A stretch of 64,000 nt of DNA from Anagrus nilaparvatae (lineage: Eukaryota; Arthropoda; Insecta; Hymenoptera; Mymaridae). Shown in pieces: positions 1 to 12,570 of the stretch; position 1 is the stretch's first letter; every line of letters begins with the position of its first letter. The notes under the pieces were generated by a model. That model was not told the DNA's origin, made no database searches, and saw only the letters and a program-made list of their open reading frames with translations. The translations under genes were made by a program, and so were the position numbers. The stretch spans positions 19,592,001 to 19,656,000 of the forward strand of contig JAKSXM010000014.1 in the NCBI GenBank assembly GCA_022575985.1. The letters run 5' to 3'.

Positions 1-2593
1 TCTAGTCTCTTGGTTTTAAAATACTGTTTATACCGTTAGGGTTTTTTAGTAAATTTTTCTATCAAATTTTAAGTATTAGCAATAATTATATTATATATTT
101 TCATGTTCCATATTTACCATGGTAAAATCAAATAAATCAAAAATTATTGCATAAATTAATATAAAATAATTGAACTAAAATTTTTTTATTGTTATTACGT
201 TTTGAGAGCTCTTGTTAAAAAAATAGAATTTCATTTTTTACAAATTAATATGCGAATTTTACAGAAAAAATAAAAAAAAAAAATCCATCTTTTTTTGCTC
301 TTTTTTTTAAAATACTTTGTAACCAGTTGAAGACACGTCCATTAAGTTTAAGCCGGTTTAAAATAAAATTGAGGCAAATTGAAATTGAAAAAAATTTAAG
401 ATTAAAATGATGGTATTTAAGTTACACCATAAAAGTTGTTTAAAATACAATTTATTCTTTAGGGTAAGTTTTTAAAGTTTTGTTTTACATCCAGTGAATG
501 TATATGCCTTATACTGAGTTAGAAATGCGATACTAATTGCTTGAAAATTTTCTGTCAAATTCTTACTTATATAAACGTATACTTGCAATTACTCAGAAAC
601 AGAGAAATATACAAACGTTTAGAGTAATCTCAGATACCTCATAATATCTATTTCATGTATATTATACACACCGCACGAGAGCACGAAAGCTTCCGTTCTA
701 TTTCAAATAATTCGCATGACGTTTTTAAAGCTCACTTTGATGCTTCTACTCTCGTTACCTAAACTTCATTCATAACAGGTATTAATATCCTGTTGCACCA
801 TCTTCCCTGCAATATATTGCCTAATACAAAGAAATCAATCTTTATTTATATAAGATCTTATTTGAAAATACGTAATTTCTTGCTTTATTTTCCGTTAATT
901 AATCATAATGAAACCAAAATTGAAAATCAGAATTTGTACGTAGCTATTTATTTTTATTAAAATAAACAGCTCTTTAAAGGCTTATAGCTTTTTGTTTATA
1001 GTTATATATTTTCTTACACTTATTGATTTTTCATCGCTTATTACTTTAGTTTTATAAAGGGAAGATTAATTATTTGCGAGTAAACTACAAAGATCAATAT
1101 TACTTTTAAACGTTTTGTTAACGCCAAAATTAATTTAATCAGCAAACACGCAAAGTATTTTTTAGATATTTTAAACTATAAAATTGATTTGCGTTTCTCA
1201 ATTTATTTTCATGAAATTACAAACTAATTTTTAGTTATTACCCGAGCAGAAATGAAGTTTAGGAAAGTTCAATGCAGAACCCAAACAAATATTGCTAAAC
1301 CCGGGCCTCGTCCTGTCCAAAACTTTCCGATACTTTATTTTTTCTTAGTATTTAAAAAACTAACTAAATATTGTTACTGCAATACGTTTTTTTTCCAAAC
1401 AAATTTATGAAAATGCAGAAAACCCCCACCCACTATTCAGAATGTTAATTTTGCATATTTTTTAGAAATTTTATCCCCAAAACGGAGAATCTAGCGAGAA
1501 ATCTAGAAAATTCATGCTGCAGCCTTTCCCTAAAAGTGTTTTCTTGATCACCCCCTAGAGAATAGTGTTGACATAAAATCAATTTGTTTCTTTATTTAGC
1601 ATTATCTTTTAAAATCCAATTTTCTGCAATAATTCACAATTAACGCGAAATCTCTATATTTTTTGTGGAAACCCAAGGACACTGAGCCTCATAGGGAATA
1701 AACAAACGACTGAAAAAACCTTCCATGCTTTTTTTTAATCCAAATCATTTTTTTTATAACGAACTTTGGTATGCAAAGTCTATAAAAAAGTATATAACGA
1801 GCAAATACAATAAATTGATTGAAAATTCAAGTAATATTAACAATTTGGCAGCACATAAATATATTTTATACGCATGGAATATAATGTAATAATATATGCA
1901 TTCAAAAAATTTTATCACAAAAGAAAAAAAATATAATGAAAAAAAAGTATATTAGAAATTTCTTTAACTTCTCTAATGGAGTAACTTTCTTTAGATTATA
2001 AAAAAAATGAATTCATAAATTCTTCACAAAAAAACTCCTTAAAATTTATGAAATAAAAAAATGTAACTTTTTTATTTATTTTATGTACAAAAACCAGAAA
2101 AAGCCTTAATTCGTAAAAACTTATAACTTTATTTACATAAAATAACAATATGGAAACTATTTAATGTTTTTGCATGAAAGATGGGTTTCTTGTAATTGAA
2201 TATTTATAAACTCGATAATTAGAAAATCAATATTGTAAAAATGTCAAAGTACAGAGAAAATTGTATTACAAAAGACTCTTGATAAATTTAATAAATTATA
2301 TACAACTTTTATTACAAGAAAGCTTATTAACCTTAAAAGGTTTAAATGTAATTTTTTATGATAGCAAAAAATGTTAAAAATATTTTTCGTTTTATTTAAA
2401 CGGAAAAAAGTTATTGTGTTATAATTTATAATATTAAAAGCTCTTTGTGATAAAAAATTGAAAACAATAATTTTATCAAATAATTATTGAATAAAATATC
2501 TATACTTTTCTTTCGTTTTATTTTTTTTTTTTTTATAATAGAAATTTTATCATAAATTCTTTTTATAAAATCAATTATATTTTATACACTTAC
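1..2593. other. intron 7 sequence, no gene seen
   Basis: This AT-rich stretch follows exon 7 in the direction of transcription. I looked on the minus strand for the expected C-terminal exon (Tyr-Pro start in phase 2, DPR motif) and found none. There are long A/T runs, for example near 2521-2540. No clear repeat structure or RNA gene was found. Confidence 0.6.
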
Positions 2594-2876
2594 TGAGCTG
2601 CTAAATTTTCACGCTCGCAAGGATCTTGGCTAATGTTGATAAGACAAGGAGCTTTTGTTGGATCACAAGGAGAAAAGTTTTCTTCGTCTTGTTTATTTGA
2701 ACAATTTATCGTTGCTGCTTGTCTAATTTCTTCAACTTGAGAAACATTTATAGAAAAACCATTTCTTTTTAATATTTTTGATACAGGAGAATTTTCAATT
2801 AAATCGCTGATATTATAATTATATTCTCGTCCTGAAGGTCCATACCAACCATTCCATCGACCCTTGTATGTTGAGC
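2594..2876 (-). CDS. arylsulfatase B-like, exon 7 (C-terminal subdomain, incomplete gene end)
   Basis: This exon encodes about 94 residues, starting GSTYKGRWNGWYGPSGREYN, with SPVSKILKRNGF in the middle and ending PCLINISQDPCERENLAAQ. The WNGWYGPSGR and PCLxNIxxDPCExxNLA motifs are typical of insect arylsulfatase B-like C-termini. Several N-glycosylation sequons are present (NIS, NVS, NCS, NIS). The acceptor GGACAG|GC is preceded by a pyrimidine-rich tract. The end is a perfect GTAAGT donor in phase 2. A TAA read through the donor could pose as a stop, but the family normally continues about 50-60 residues (Tyr-Pro-x then DPR), so a last exon is expected beyond the left edge. The intron before it is 16.3 kb. 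Confidence 0.92.
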
Positions 2877-3501
2877 CTGTCCTTTTAAAAAAGAAGTGTG
2901 AAGAATGAGAAACTACTGATAAAATATAAAATTGAATAAAAAATACATTTACTCATCAATTAAAACATTGAGGTTTATACAATCGCCAATGTGCATAATC
3001 AAACTTAATTGCACAAAAGAGATAAAAATTGAGAGTGAATAAAATGTAATTAGGAAAAAAGATACCATAGTTTTATTTTCTTTTTATTTCAGTTTATTGT
3101 ATGGTATACCATTGAAACTTTAATTCCTTGAAAATGCTTTGTTCAATAAAAAAGAATTTTATTACAATTGAGAAAAAAAACTTTGCACTTGTTAATAGGA
3201 AGCTAATAATTTAATTATAAATGTTTAAACTAATAAATATTAGTGACAAATAATGAACCTTGAAAAAGATTCCAAAAAAATATAGCTTAACCGATTAACG
3301 CCTAATAAACCATTCTTTGTCTAAACTAAAAATTAAGGGTTGATACCACATTTTCGGAGGGTTTTTAGATCAGAACTATAGAAATAGAAAAATCAACTCA
3401 AATGACCCAATAGGTGGCTCTTTTAGCTCAAAATATTCATTTTTTTATGTTAAAATTCATCTTGTCCAAAATAAATGATTAGATGTTAATGGCTTAAAGC
3501 A

Positions 3502-3948
3502 CACTGAAAAAAAATTCCGTTTGTCGTTATCTAAAAAATTTTAGTTGCCACAACAGGAATTCAGATTGTGGCAGATGATTTTTTTAACGATTGAAAATAG
3601 CTTGAAATGTTAAAAAAAATTAAAAAAGGGGTTTTACTCATTTAAAATGCAATAACCGTGGCGTGGTGGAACTTAAAAAAAATTTTTGGCCCAAAGGAAA
3701 ATTTTTTAATTCTTCAACTTTTCTTTAGGTTTTATGTCACTCGCAACCATTTAAAAGATAAAAATAAATTTGGCTGCAACAGTCGGAATAGGTACTCACG
3801 TAAAAAGATTAAGCTTAATTTTGGGTATAAGCTTACTGAATTAAGCTTACGGACTGACCTAAAAAGGCTTAATTTTTAAAATTAAGCTTACCCAAAATTA
3901 AGCTTAATCTTTTTACGTGAGTAGTACCAAGCGAATTTTTTTTCAGTG
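3502..3948. mobile_element. CACTGAAAAAAA-ended TIR element with inner hairpin
   Basis: The ends are CACTGAAAAAAAATTCCG and the inverse CGAATTTTTTTTCAGTG. Inside, a ~42-bp inverted repeat (3792-3834 with 3881-3924) reads GGTACTCACGTAAAAAGATT and contains AAGCTTAATTTTGGGT. Other CACTGAAAAAAA ends occur at 8296, 11802 and 51255, so this is a dispersed family. Confidence 0.65.
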
Positions 3949-4536
3949 CAGACTTGAGGTTGAATCGAGTGGTTTAAAATAGCATTTTTCTATAATAAAA
4001 CTAGTATTCTAGTACGAGTGTACCCTTCCAATGGCTTGAAAACTCACTCAATATTTCGGAATAAAAATAGTACCAATCCTTGTTGAATTACCGCGAGACT
4101 TAACGCCCATCGAGCTTTTATGCTTTTATCAAAAGTTGAAAATCTTGTCCTTGATAAAATCGCAAAATATCTGAAAAAATAATGTATTAAACCCCTGACA
4201 GGCAGACTTCAGGCGAAATAATAGGGTTGACAAAGACATTCTTGCTAAAGCTTACATAGATAGATAACATAAAAGAATAATTCTTCAATATTTTGTAAGG
4301 CTTTCGACATCATCTCCCTCTTTAAGCTGAAAGCACTAAATATAATGGACAAAAGCTTTTCTAAACAGGCAGTATTATGAATCAAGTCCTATTTACAAGA
4401 TAAAACGCTCCAGATCTGATATAGTATTTCGAAGAGTTAATTAAAATCGTAATTTTACTAATGAGTAATTACTTAATATTTTAGGTCAAATCAATGATTT
4501 TTGGCAACCATTTTCGTGTTTGTGGTCTAATTTGGA

Positions 4537-5065
4537 AAATGTAAATGTAAATGTAAATGTAAATGTAAATATTCTTTATTTGCAATCGAGCAAAAATGCA
4601 GTAATAAAATGTACGTCATATAGTAAATAATTAATAATTAACATAAATAAATTGTAATAAGTTTAAAATATAAGTGATAATATTAAAATTTTTATATAGT
4701 AAATTGAAATAAAGTTGATTATAAATACTTATGGTCTAAATAGATTAATTTAATAATCAATTATTTGCATATACATGGTAAAGTCAGTCCTACATTAATT
4801 GTAAAAATAAGTAAAATATTTTAAAATTAAAAGAAATAAGTATTTGTCTTGCAACAAAAAGTGACATGACATTCTTATGTACCCACTATTACTAGGGATC
4901 AAGTCGAAAAAGATGTTTATGTACAGTAGCTTTAAATGAGTTAAGAGATGGAAGAAACCTAATTTCTAAAACCTAATTTCGGTAAGGAGTTGTAGAGTTT
5001 AGCCCTTTTGTACTTGGAAAATTGACTCAAAAACTTTCTATTTTGGCTACCAAATGTCCAAAAAA
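4537..5065 (-). mobile_element. 3' end of a non-LTR retrotransposon (LINE) with ORF2 C-terminus remnant
   Basis: Read on the minus strand, about 5065-4892 encodes a broken ORF2 C-terminus: KLYNSLPKL, then after a frameshift LPSLNSFKATVHKHLFRLDP followed by a stop at 4892-4894. The (L)YNSLP and SFK-x-HL motifs are typical of the extreme C-terminus of Jockey/CR1-type reverse-transcriptase proteins. A 3' UTR follows, ending GCAAATAAAGAAT and a six-fold-style ATTTAC tandem tail (4537-4572), as expected for such elements. There are a frameshift and an in-frame stop, so it is dead. Confidence 0.75.
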
Positions 5066-5111
5066 AAAAAACTTATTTGATACAGTGCTAGAAATTAAAT
5101 AAAAAAGTATC

Positions 5112-5219
5112 AAAAAAATTATTCTGTGTGACAAAGAGAGGCTCAGTCCTCAGACACACAGACAAAAAAAAATTATTCTGTGTGACAAAGAGAGGCTCAG
5201 TCCTCAGACACACAGACAA
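5112..5219. repeat. 54-bp tandem duplication
   Basis: Two back-to-back, essentially identical copies with period 54, each containing ATTCTGTGTGACAAAGAGAG and CTCAGTCCTCAGACACACAG. Each unit is itself partly self-complementary (CTGTGTG with CACACAG). This produces a small artificial open frame across it. Confidence 0.9.
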
Positions 5220-6619
5220 AGATAATGAAAAAAGTTATCATGTTTATTTGTTCCATATAGATCGTTGTTTATTTTTAATAAACTTCATCAAAATTAAAAA
5301 AGTATGCAGTTTCAATTTTCCTCTAGTTAGGTTAAAATTTCTTAATTTGTCCACCTCCCTCCATCTGAGAAAAATTCGCGGAATACATTAATCTGAAAGC
5401 CCCAGATCAAACAATAATATCTTTAAATTACTATTCTTTCTATAATATTCTATTAAGTTACGTTACAAAATGAAAATTTGACCTGAAATTCGTATTCCTT
5501 GGAAATTCTTACAAAGACTTGTAAGTTTTGTTAGGCTGTGTGAAATGTCAAAATTTTAAAATTAAAAGTCATAATTTTATTTTTTAAAAAACGTAATTTC
5601 TCACGCATGTGCTGATAAAATTTTTTACCCCAAAATCGAAATTTGTGGGAAATTTCCTATAGTCACTATTTTTTACTTAAATAAGCATAAAATAAGCATT
5701 TGGCAGAAAATATAAGATACCTAATATAATTATGAATGGACCTAGAAGCGTAAAAGTTGCTGAGAGTACTTATTTTTAGTAGTAGTTTCGGAAAAAAAAT
5801 AGTTTTGAACGATTTATATGACCCTTCAGTCCAACTTGCTCAACAGTTGAGGTAAAACTGCTTATAACTATTTTTTTCTGTATTGAAAAAACTTTCACAT
5901 CAAAAGTCTAATTATATTTGATGCAGCAGTAAAGTTTTTTTTTCTGTAAAAAGCTATCCTTATATTTATTATATGTTTCTTTTTCGATTATTTTTTTTCT
6001 TACTTTATAATTTTAAAACTTTATAGTCTATTTTTATTATCGAGTTTCTTTAAAATTTTTAGCGTAAAATAGTTTTAATCGAATATCAACTTCTTTTTAT
6101 AAGCTTTCAAGTTCACTGCATTTTCTAACCACATATATATTTTATATTTTTATTGCAATTTTACTGCTTTTAGATTTTATGCATCATTCATACTCTCATT
6201 CTCTTTCCCTTTTATTATTCAACATCCTTTTTTATCTCGCTCTTCACTGTAGTTTTTTATTTATTGATCTCTTTCTAACTTTTTACTATCGCAAATAGAA
6301 ATGTAGTGTAACTAGCATTTCGTGTTATGGCTAAAAAGTAAAAGTATTGTACGATTAATAATTTATATGAATTCATTGTTTTCTTACTCGTTTACCGAGG
6401 CCGATAGAAACAATGAAATCATTTACTTGATGGAATTATGAGATTATTTCAGTAGTTTTCGAAATCAAAAACTTATTTTTATTTATTTCTGAAGGATCCT
6501 AAGTTATAATCCAAATATTGTAGCTTGACATTCCAAATATAGCATTTTTTTTTAGTACAATGACTGTCAAACGTAAAGAGAACTTTTCTGAGCCTCTAGA
6601 AAAGTAAATTATCATAATT

Positions 6620-6720
6620 TGTAAATGTAAATGTAAATATGTAAATGTAAATAATCGTTTATTTCTCTGTCACAAAATATGATACATAAATATAATATAA
6701 TATATAACATAATATAACAA
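6620..6720 (-). mobile_element. second non-LTR 3' end with ATTTAC tail
   Basis: On the minus strand, AGAAATAAACGATT is followed by ATTTAC repeats (6621-6652). This is the same layout as the 4537 copy (AATAAA-type signal, then an ATTTAC tail). Only 3' UTR is visible; no coding remnant was recognised. Confidence 0.5.
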
Positions 6721-7302
6721 ATATGATAACTACCGTATATAAATCTATGAATATATTGTGTATATTATGTGTATGTATTTATGTAAATAAACACTTTCGA
6801 CTCAAAATTACCAATTTTTTAAATTAAGGGTACCTTGTCTGAGTTTTCAAACAAAAAATCAATATTTTTTTTTTTTATTGACTTGTGATCAAAAGGTATT
6901 CAAGAATATGGAAAAAAAATTTTGACCAAAACTCATGTACTTTAAGGTGTTTTTTATTTTTTTATTTTAGACGATTCTAAACCGAGTTATGATGTGGGCC
7001 AATTTGGAACTTTTTTTTTAGACACCAACTTCAGCGCTATCTCATTATGTGTAAAAAAAGAGAATATTTTTTTTTTGTGTTTATTATGAGTGTATAAAAT
7101 AGCTGAGAAAAAATCTTTTTATTATACAATAAACTTTTTGAGAAAATTAATAAGAAAAATTAAGTTATTTTTACTCAAAACTCAGACAAAGTACCCTTAA
7201 TGCGAAAATTTCAATTTTTGATAAAATTGAGTTTCATACTTTCAAAAACATTGTATAAGTTCAAAGTTTCCAAAAACTCTTTACTCGTTCTTTTTAGATT
7301 AT

Positions 7303-7510
7303 CTCTATATATTATAAAGTTATAAACGCTGCCGCTGACGTTGCCGCAGTCGCCTGAGACCTTTGGGCCACAGTGGTCCTTTTGGGCCAATGTGGTTTTT
7401 TTTGGTCAAAATAAACCTATTAAGTTAAAATAGACCTTTTGGGCCAATGTGGTCCTTTTGGACCAAAGTGAACCTATTGGGCCAATGTGGTCCTTTTGGG
7501 TCAAACTAAA
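7303..7510 (+). mobile_element. probable Helitron-like 5' end plus TTGGGCCAATGTGG minisatellite
   Basis: TCTCTATATATTATAAAG followed by a GC-rich CGCTGCCGCTGACGTTGCCG patch resembles insect Helitron 5' ends, which begin TC and are rich in TATA. It leads into repeats of TTTTGGGCCAATGTGGTCC (about 7360-7505). The repeat is the inverse of the one at 10340-10435, so the two partial elements lie in opposite orientation. No 3' end was seen for this copy. Confidence 0.45.
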
Positions 7511-7580
7511 ATAATAATTAAAATGATTTTTTAAATAATTACAGGAAAAAAATTTTTTTATAATTTTTTTTCACAAAAAA

Positions 7581-7823
7581 TTACACGCATACAAAAAATT
7601 AGTAAATATAACTAAAATTACGATGTTGTTTACTAAGTTCAGTTTGGTTAAAAGTCACTATAAAATATTAGTAAAATTTACTAATAAAATTTGTTCATCA
7701 AACTAAAACCTCAATTTTTTTAGAAAAATTTACTAATTTTTTGGTTATATTTACCAATCTATATTAATTTGTTTTTACTTCATTTTTATAGGTTAATTTT
7801 ACTATTCTTTTTTTTGCGTGTAA
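7581..7823. mobile_element. ~243-bp TIR MITE (TTACACGCA ends)
   Basis: The left end TTACACGCATACAAAAAATT and the right end, inverted, TTACACGCAAAAAAAAGAAT give matching terminal repeats that continue into TTAGTAAA-type sequence. AT-rich interior. Confidence 0.65.
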
Positions 7824-8544
7824 CATTAATTTAATTTACATCACTATCTATTTGTTTTCAACGGCAACTAGTAATACGAAATTTCAACATGAATGTTACT
7901 TATTTATTTTTAGTAGAATATATTCTTAATTTTTGTAGCTTTTAAATAATTCTTTACGTTTAAAAATTCAAATGTTTATTTTATTCATTAATTCTTAGTC
8001 TGCTCTCTATCGATCAACAACTATAACGAGAAAATAGCATGTATAGTCTGCAACATGAATTTAATCCACCTATGTATTTGATACATTAATGTGTCAACAT
8101 AAGACAAATTTATTCATAATACACTCCCCTTACGTACATGATATAATTGTCTACATATTTTAAATCGATGTCATCTTCTTAAAATTTTTAATAATTATTG
8201 ATCAAAAACTATGAATAAATAGCAGTTAGATATGAACTGATTTAAAAAATAAACTAATTACTCATAAATTTATTAATTTTATCCATGTATATCTACACTG
8301 AAAAAAAATCTGCTTGACATTAGCAGAATTTTTTTTTCATGCTTAAACGATTGCAAACTACTCGAATCATAAAAAAAATAAAAATAAAAAAAAATTCGCT
8401 TGTTTAAGATATGAGCGCAGCAGTTTAATGAGCAAAGATTACCCCTAAAAAAGATATTTTACTATTTTCATAAATTGGGTGTTGATAAAATTGACCAAAA
8501 AATTTTTTATACAATTATTTTTTGAAAATTAAGTAATGTTTTAT

Positions 8545-8692
8545 GGGGTGGTTCAAAAATTATGTAACGATGATAGGGTAGGTGGGTGAGTCTTTCGGAA
8601 GTCTTCGGAAAATTTTATAAATAAGCGTTACTCTGGGTACTGAGGTACCCGAAATTTCAGAAAAAGGGCGTTACGTTTTTTTGAACGACCCC
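8545..8692. mobile_element. ~148-bp MITE (GGGG-GTTCAAAAA ends)
   Basis: The left end GGGGTGGTTCAAAAATTATG and the right end, inverted, GGGGTCGTTCAAAAAAACGT are flanked by TA. Related ends occur at 11830, 21759 and 23277-23361, so the family is dispersed in the window. Confidence 0.7.
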
Positions 8693-10121
8693 TATAAAAA
8701 AAGTTTCAAAAGTTTAATTCACGGTCTCTAAATACAGGTTTGGCCATATTTAGAAAGAATAAAAGGTATCTACGAAAAAGGGCTTACGATAAGGCTGTCG
8801 AACACAGTGTGTTGCTGAGGCTTTCAAACAATAAGTTATTTTGTAAAAACATAATAAAATCATACTTTTAAATAAATTCAAAGTTTTACAGATAACAAAT
8901 ATTGAAGCGTGATATACATAAAGCTTTTGACACATACAGAATAAATCCTGTTTTATGGTTTCTTACTTTATTGCATATTTAAAAATTTTATAGTCAAATT
9001 CTTTGCAAAAAAACCATCTCTTGTTTATCTATAAACACAATTTTTATGTCAAATAATAAATAGCGTTAGTAACAATGACTTTTAGTAGATAATAAAAAAG
9101 AACAAAAATATTTTTTTGTTCAAAATACATTAGAATAGAGATTATTTTAAAATTTGTTTGTTGGTTGAAAAAAATGTAAAATAAAAAAGCAATAATTGAT
9201 GTAATAATAAAACGTGTCATAAATACTATAAAAATTTAGAAAAAAATTCTTTTTAATGCTATTGTGTATGTTGTTACTAATATTATACGTTTTTATTTGT
9301 GAGTTAACATAATATACAAATAGAGTGTAACCTAAATTAAAACAACATGATATTTTACCACATATTATATTTAAAGCTTGTGGCCTCCAGGTCTTATGTC
9401 ATCTAAATAGATTAACAGTATTAATTAAATACACGATAGTCGAGTTAATTTTCATTATTTTCCATCATACTTAAAAGCCCATTTACAAAATTAGACTTTT
9501 TTTATCTCTTTGGTAATTAAAAAGTTAGTAAAATTTAAATTTCATTTAAAGTAAAAAATTACGCTAAAAAATATTATCTAGTCAAAATAAACTGGAAGAA
9601 AATATTATTTTTTAGTGAGAGAGCGGTTAGCTTGGCAGATATTATTTATCATTGTAATTAAAAATAGGGAATGAGCTAATTTCAAAGGCCTAAGGGGTGT
9701 ATATGTTACGCTCCGTTTGAGAAATCGGCCATTCCGTGGAATGAGATCTGTTCATTCCGTTAAATGGCCCAAAAATTGTCTTAAATAGGCCATTCCATGG
9801 TTTGAGATATCAAACCTTTCTCTCATTCCCCGATTTGGGACAGTTCGTTTTTTTAAAAGATATTCGTATATTTTAATAACAAAAAAAATTTATTTTATTT
9901 ATCTGATAATTATATATATTTATTATTACAATAAATAACTTGACAACCAAACAACTTGAAAAGTCTTGACATTTATAAAAGAATCTCTATAAATCATCTA
10001 AAAAGTTGGATACTTACTTTACTAATTTAATTATTATTATATTTAATTGTATTATAACTCTATAAGTATATTGCTATTGCAATAAAATTGTAGTCTTATA
10101 TGATATTTTTATAAAAATACT

Positions 10122-10450
10122 AGGGGGCTCCGCCCCCTGCGCGCTTCGCGCGCCAACCCCCGCAGAGTGATTGAAGTATTGTGATAGTATATTTTTATTT
10201 ATTTGCAAGGTGTACCTTATTCATTTTGAATCAATTGATTTTCGTGACAGTGGTTGTAGACTTGGCATCGTAATATAACTTTATAATAATTGGTTCAATA
10301 TAGAATTGCAGTGTAGACAATGTTAACATTATGTTAACATATACCATATTGGCCCAAAAGTATCAGATTGGCTCAAAAGTACCATATTGGCCCAAAAGTG
10401 TCAGATTGGCCCAAAAGTACCATATTGGCCCAAAGGAGTTGCCTTAATAA
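10122..10450 (-). mobile_element. Helitron-like terminus with GC double hairpin and minisatellite
   Basis: On the minus strand two perfect GC hairpins occur in a row (GCGCGC-GAA-GCGCGC, then GGGGGC-GGA-GCCCCC). They are followed at once by TAG and T, so the element ends CCCCCTAG|T, which fits a Helitron 3' end (hairpin then CTRR, inserted before T). About 200 bp inward, toward the presumed 5' side, is a ~19-38-bp tandem array of CCATATTGGCCCAAAAGTA (10340-10435). No Rep/helicase gene, so non-autonomous. The 5' end is uncertain. Confidence 0.6.
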
Positions 10451-10599
10451 TTAAATATAGTATTTAATTTAAATTAATAATTAATATATTAAAATATATA
10501 AAATTTTAAATTTACATTAAAAAAAAAGCTTACGGTTTCTTAAGCAATGACAAATATTTATATGAGTTGAAAATTTTTACCATTTTATGTATCATATCT

Positions 10600-10860
10600 G
10601 AGAAATAATATTAACCAAAAATAGTGGTATTGAATAAAATCAAAAAAAGCGACTGTGCATACTCCTTTTTCTAGATTTTAATACCAGAATTTCCTCGTGA
10701 CGTTCAGCATTTACATTTAGAACTGTGACGTGGTATTTAACGCCTGAAATTATATTAAAATGATTAAAATTCACAAAATATGCGCAGTTGCTTTTTTCTT
10801 GCTTTCATTTAATACCATTAATTTTGTCTAATATTTTTCTGCGTGTAATAAAGTGTAATG
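10600..10860. mobile_element. degenerate TIR element
   Basis: AACCAAAAATAGTGGTATTG and AAAAAAAGCGACTGTGCATA on the left are matched in inverted order on the right (GACAAAATTAATGGTATTAA and AAAAAAGCAACTGCGCATA). The arms are about 65 bp and diverged. Confidence 0.55.
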
Positions 10861-12329
10861 GCATAAGAAAAATTAAAAATGATTTTAGCCTTGGTATTGT
10901 CATTTTAATTTAATAAGTTTTCCATCAAAAACAAAAACAGTGATTATATCTGAGGGTGAAAAATAGAAAATTTTTTAAGCATAAAAGAAAAATAAAATAT
11001 GTGACGAATAAAGCAAGCAAAAAATCGATCAATCCTTCGGTATTAAGTTAAAAATTTTGTCCCTTATCACTTAAAGCACTATAGTCGCAACTCAACGCAA
11101 TTTAATATTATTAAAAAATAAATAAATAAATAAAACTTTTCTTTTACTCTTGTGACTTTGCTTTTACTAAAAACTTTTATAATATGAAATTTATCAAGAG
11201 ATACCATTCTTTCAGTTGAAATTTACAAAGAATATCGTATTGAAATATTAGATTAAATTAAAATTATTAAAGTTAAAAATGTAAATTATTATTTGTTTTA
11301 AAAAGTTTTGCAGCAGAAAATTGAAAGTAAGTTTTCAAGTCGTTAAGAATCATACAATAATAAAAAGAATATTTAAATAATTGCAAATTAATAATTTCAA
11401 AACTATTTTCTGCAAATAAATTTCAATGAATTACATATTTTAATTTTAGCCCTTATTAATATATGAATAAGTTTTCAAACTTAAAATTCCTATTATTTTT
11501 TCGCATGGTTAAATTAAATTGGCTCATTGTTAAATAATTTATCATTAATAAATATTATAAATTGCAAAATTAATTATTTTAATAAAGATGTTAATTTATA
11601 AAAGATGAAATCATAAAATTTATTTTTTTTGTGTTATGGAAACTATGAAATTCCCAACAATGCATTGATAAGAAAAAGTTAGTTGAAAATGATTTTCTTT
11701 TCAATCTCAAAAAACCGTGCATTAAATATATTCTCATATTGAGTATTTCCACATTTTTTGTTAAAATTTTAAGTATAATTGCTTTAAAAATAACTAATAC
11801 ACTGAAAAAAATATTTTATTGCCACATTGATGTAAAGGGCGTTCAATAATTACGCAGCACTAAATTTGGGAAATTTGGATTAGTTTATTCCCTTGCAACT
11901 CTGTGTAAGGCTAAAAGCTCAGTCTACCCACCATACTAAAACGCTGCGCAACGTTTTTTTTTTTTTTTAGTAAAGAGCTTTTTTTAATAATACATAATAG
12001 AATTTAATTTAGATATTATTGTTTGCTATGGGATGTTTGTAGTTCTCTTATATTTTATGTATTATTTTATTTTTGTGAATTTAATATAAATTTGCAAGAT
12101 AAAAAGCCAAAAATTATAATTATATATATTATTATTTATTTAAGATTAAATAGTCTTATGAAAATTAAATTAAAAAAAAAAAACCAGTTACATAATAAAT
12201 TTTTATATTTAATATAAACCTTAAAAATTAAGTAAAATAAGTTTTTAACATAAAAACATTTTTCTTAGATTTTTTATGATTTGTTCATCAGCCCAAGGGC
12301 AAGATATTCAGTTTTCAATATTTTCTATT

Positions 12330-12570
12330 ATTGATACTGCAACATTGCTCCAGTCAAATTGCGTTTCAGGGTGTTTAGTTACTGGCCATTATGAGTTTTC
12401 GTCTAATCTAGGTTTTTTGAGTCTCTAATCATGAATCTTGGAATTCTGCCTACTGAAAATTGGCGCTTTACCCTTAAATTAGCAAAAACTACATGACAAC
12501 AATATCCTTTTTAGGGGTAGTTTTTGGTAATTTAATATCATCTAGCAATGATCGGGAATGAAATTAAAAA
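12330..12570. repeat. diverged copy of the 48.8-kb tandem-repeat TIR family
   Basis: Shares CTCCAGTCAAAT, CTAATCTAGGTTTTTTGAGT, GGCGCTTTACCCTTAAATT and TTTTTAGGGGTAGTTTTTGG with the element at 48817-49564, but carries fewer repeat units and many substitutions. Confidence 0.6.

Noticed and set aside
2588..2600. TAA directly after LAAQ as the true stop codon of the sulfatase
   Set aside because: The bases form a perfect GTAAGT donor and the protein would lack the usual ~50-60 C-terminal residues. Splicing to an exon left of the window is more likely.
3658..3879. 73-aa frame
   Set aside because: It spans the hairpin of the CACTGAAAAAAA element; an artefact of the repeat.
5128..5391. 87-aa plus-strand frame with an internal duplicated peptide
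   Set aside because: The peptide duplication is simply the 54-bp tandem repeat; the rest is AT noise.
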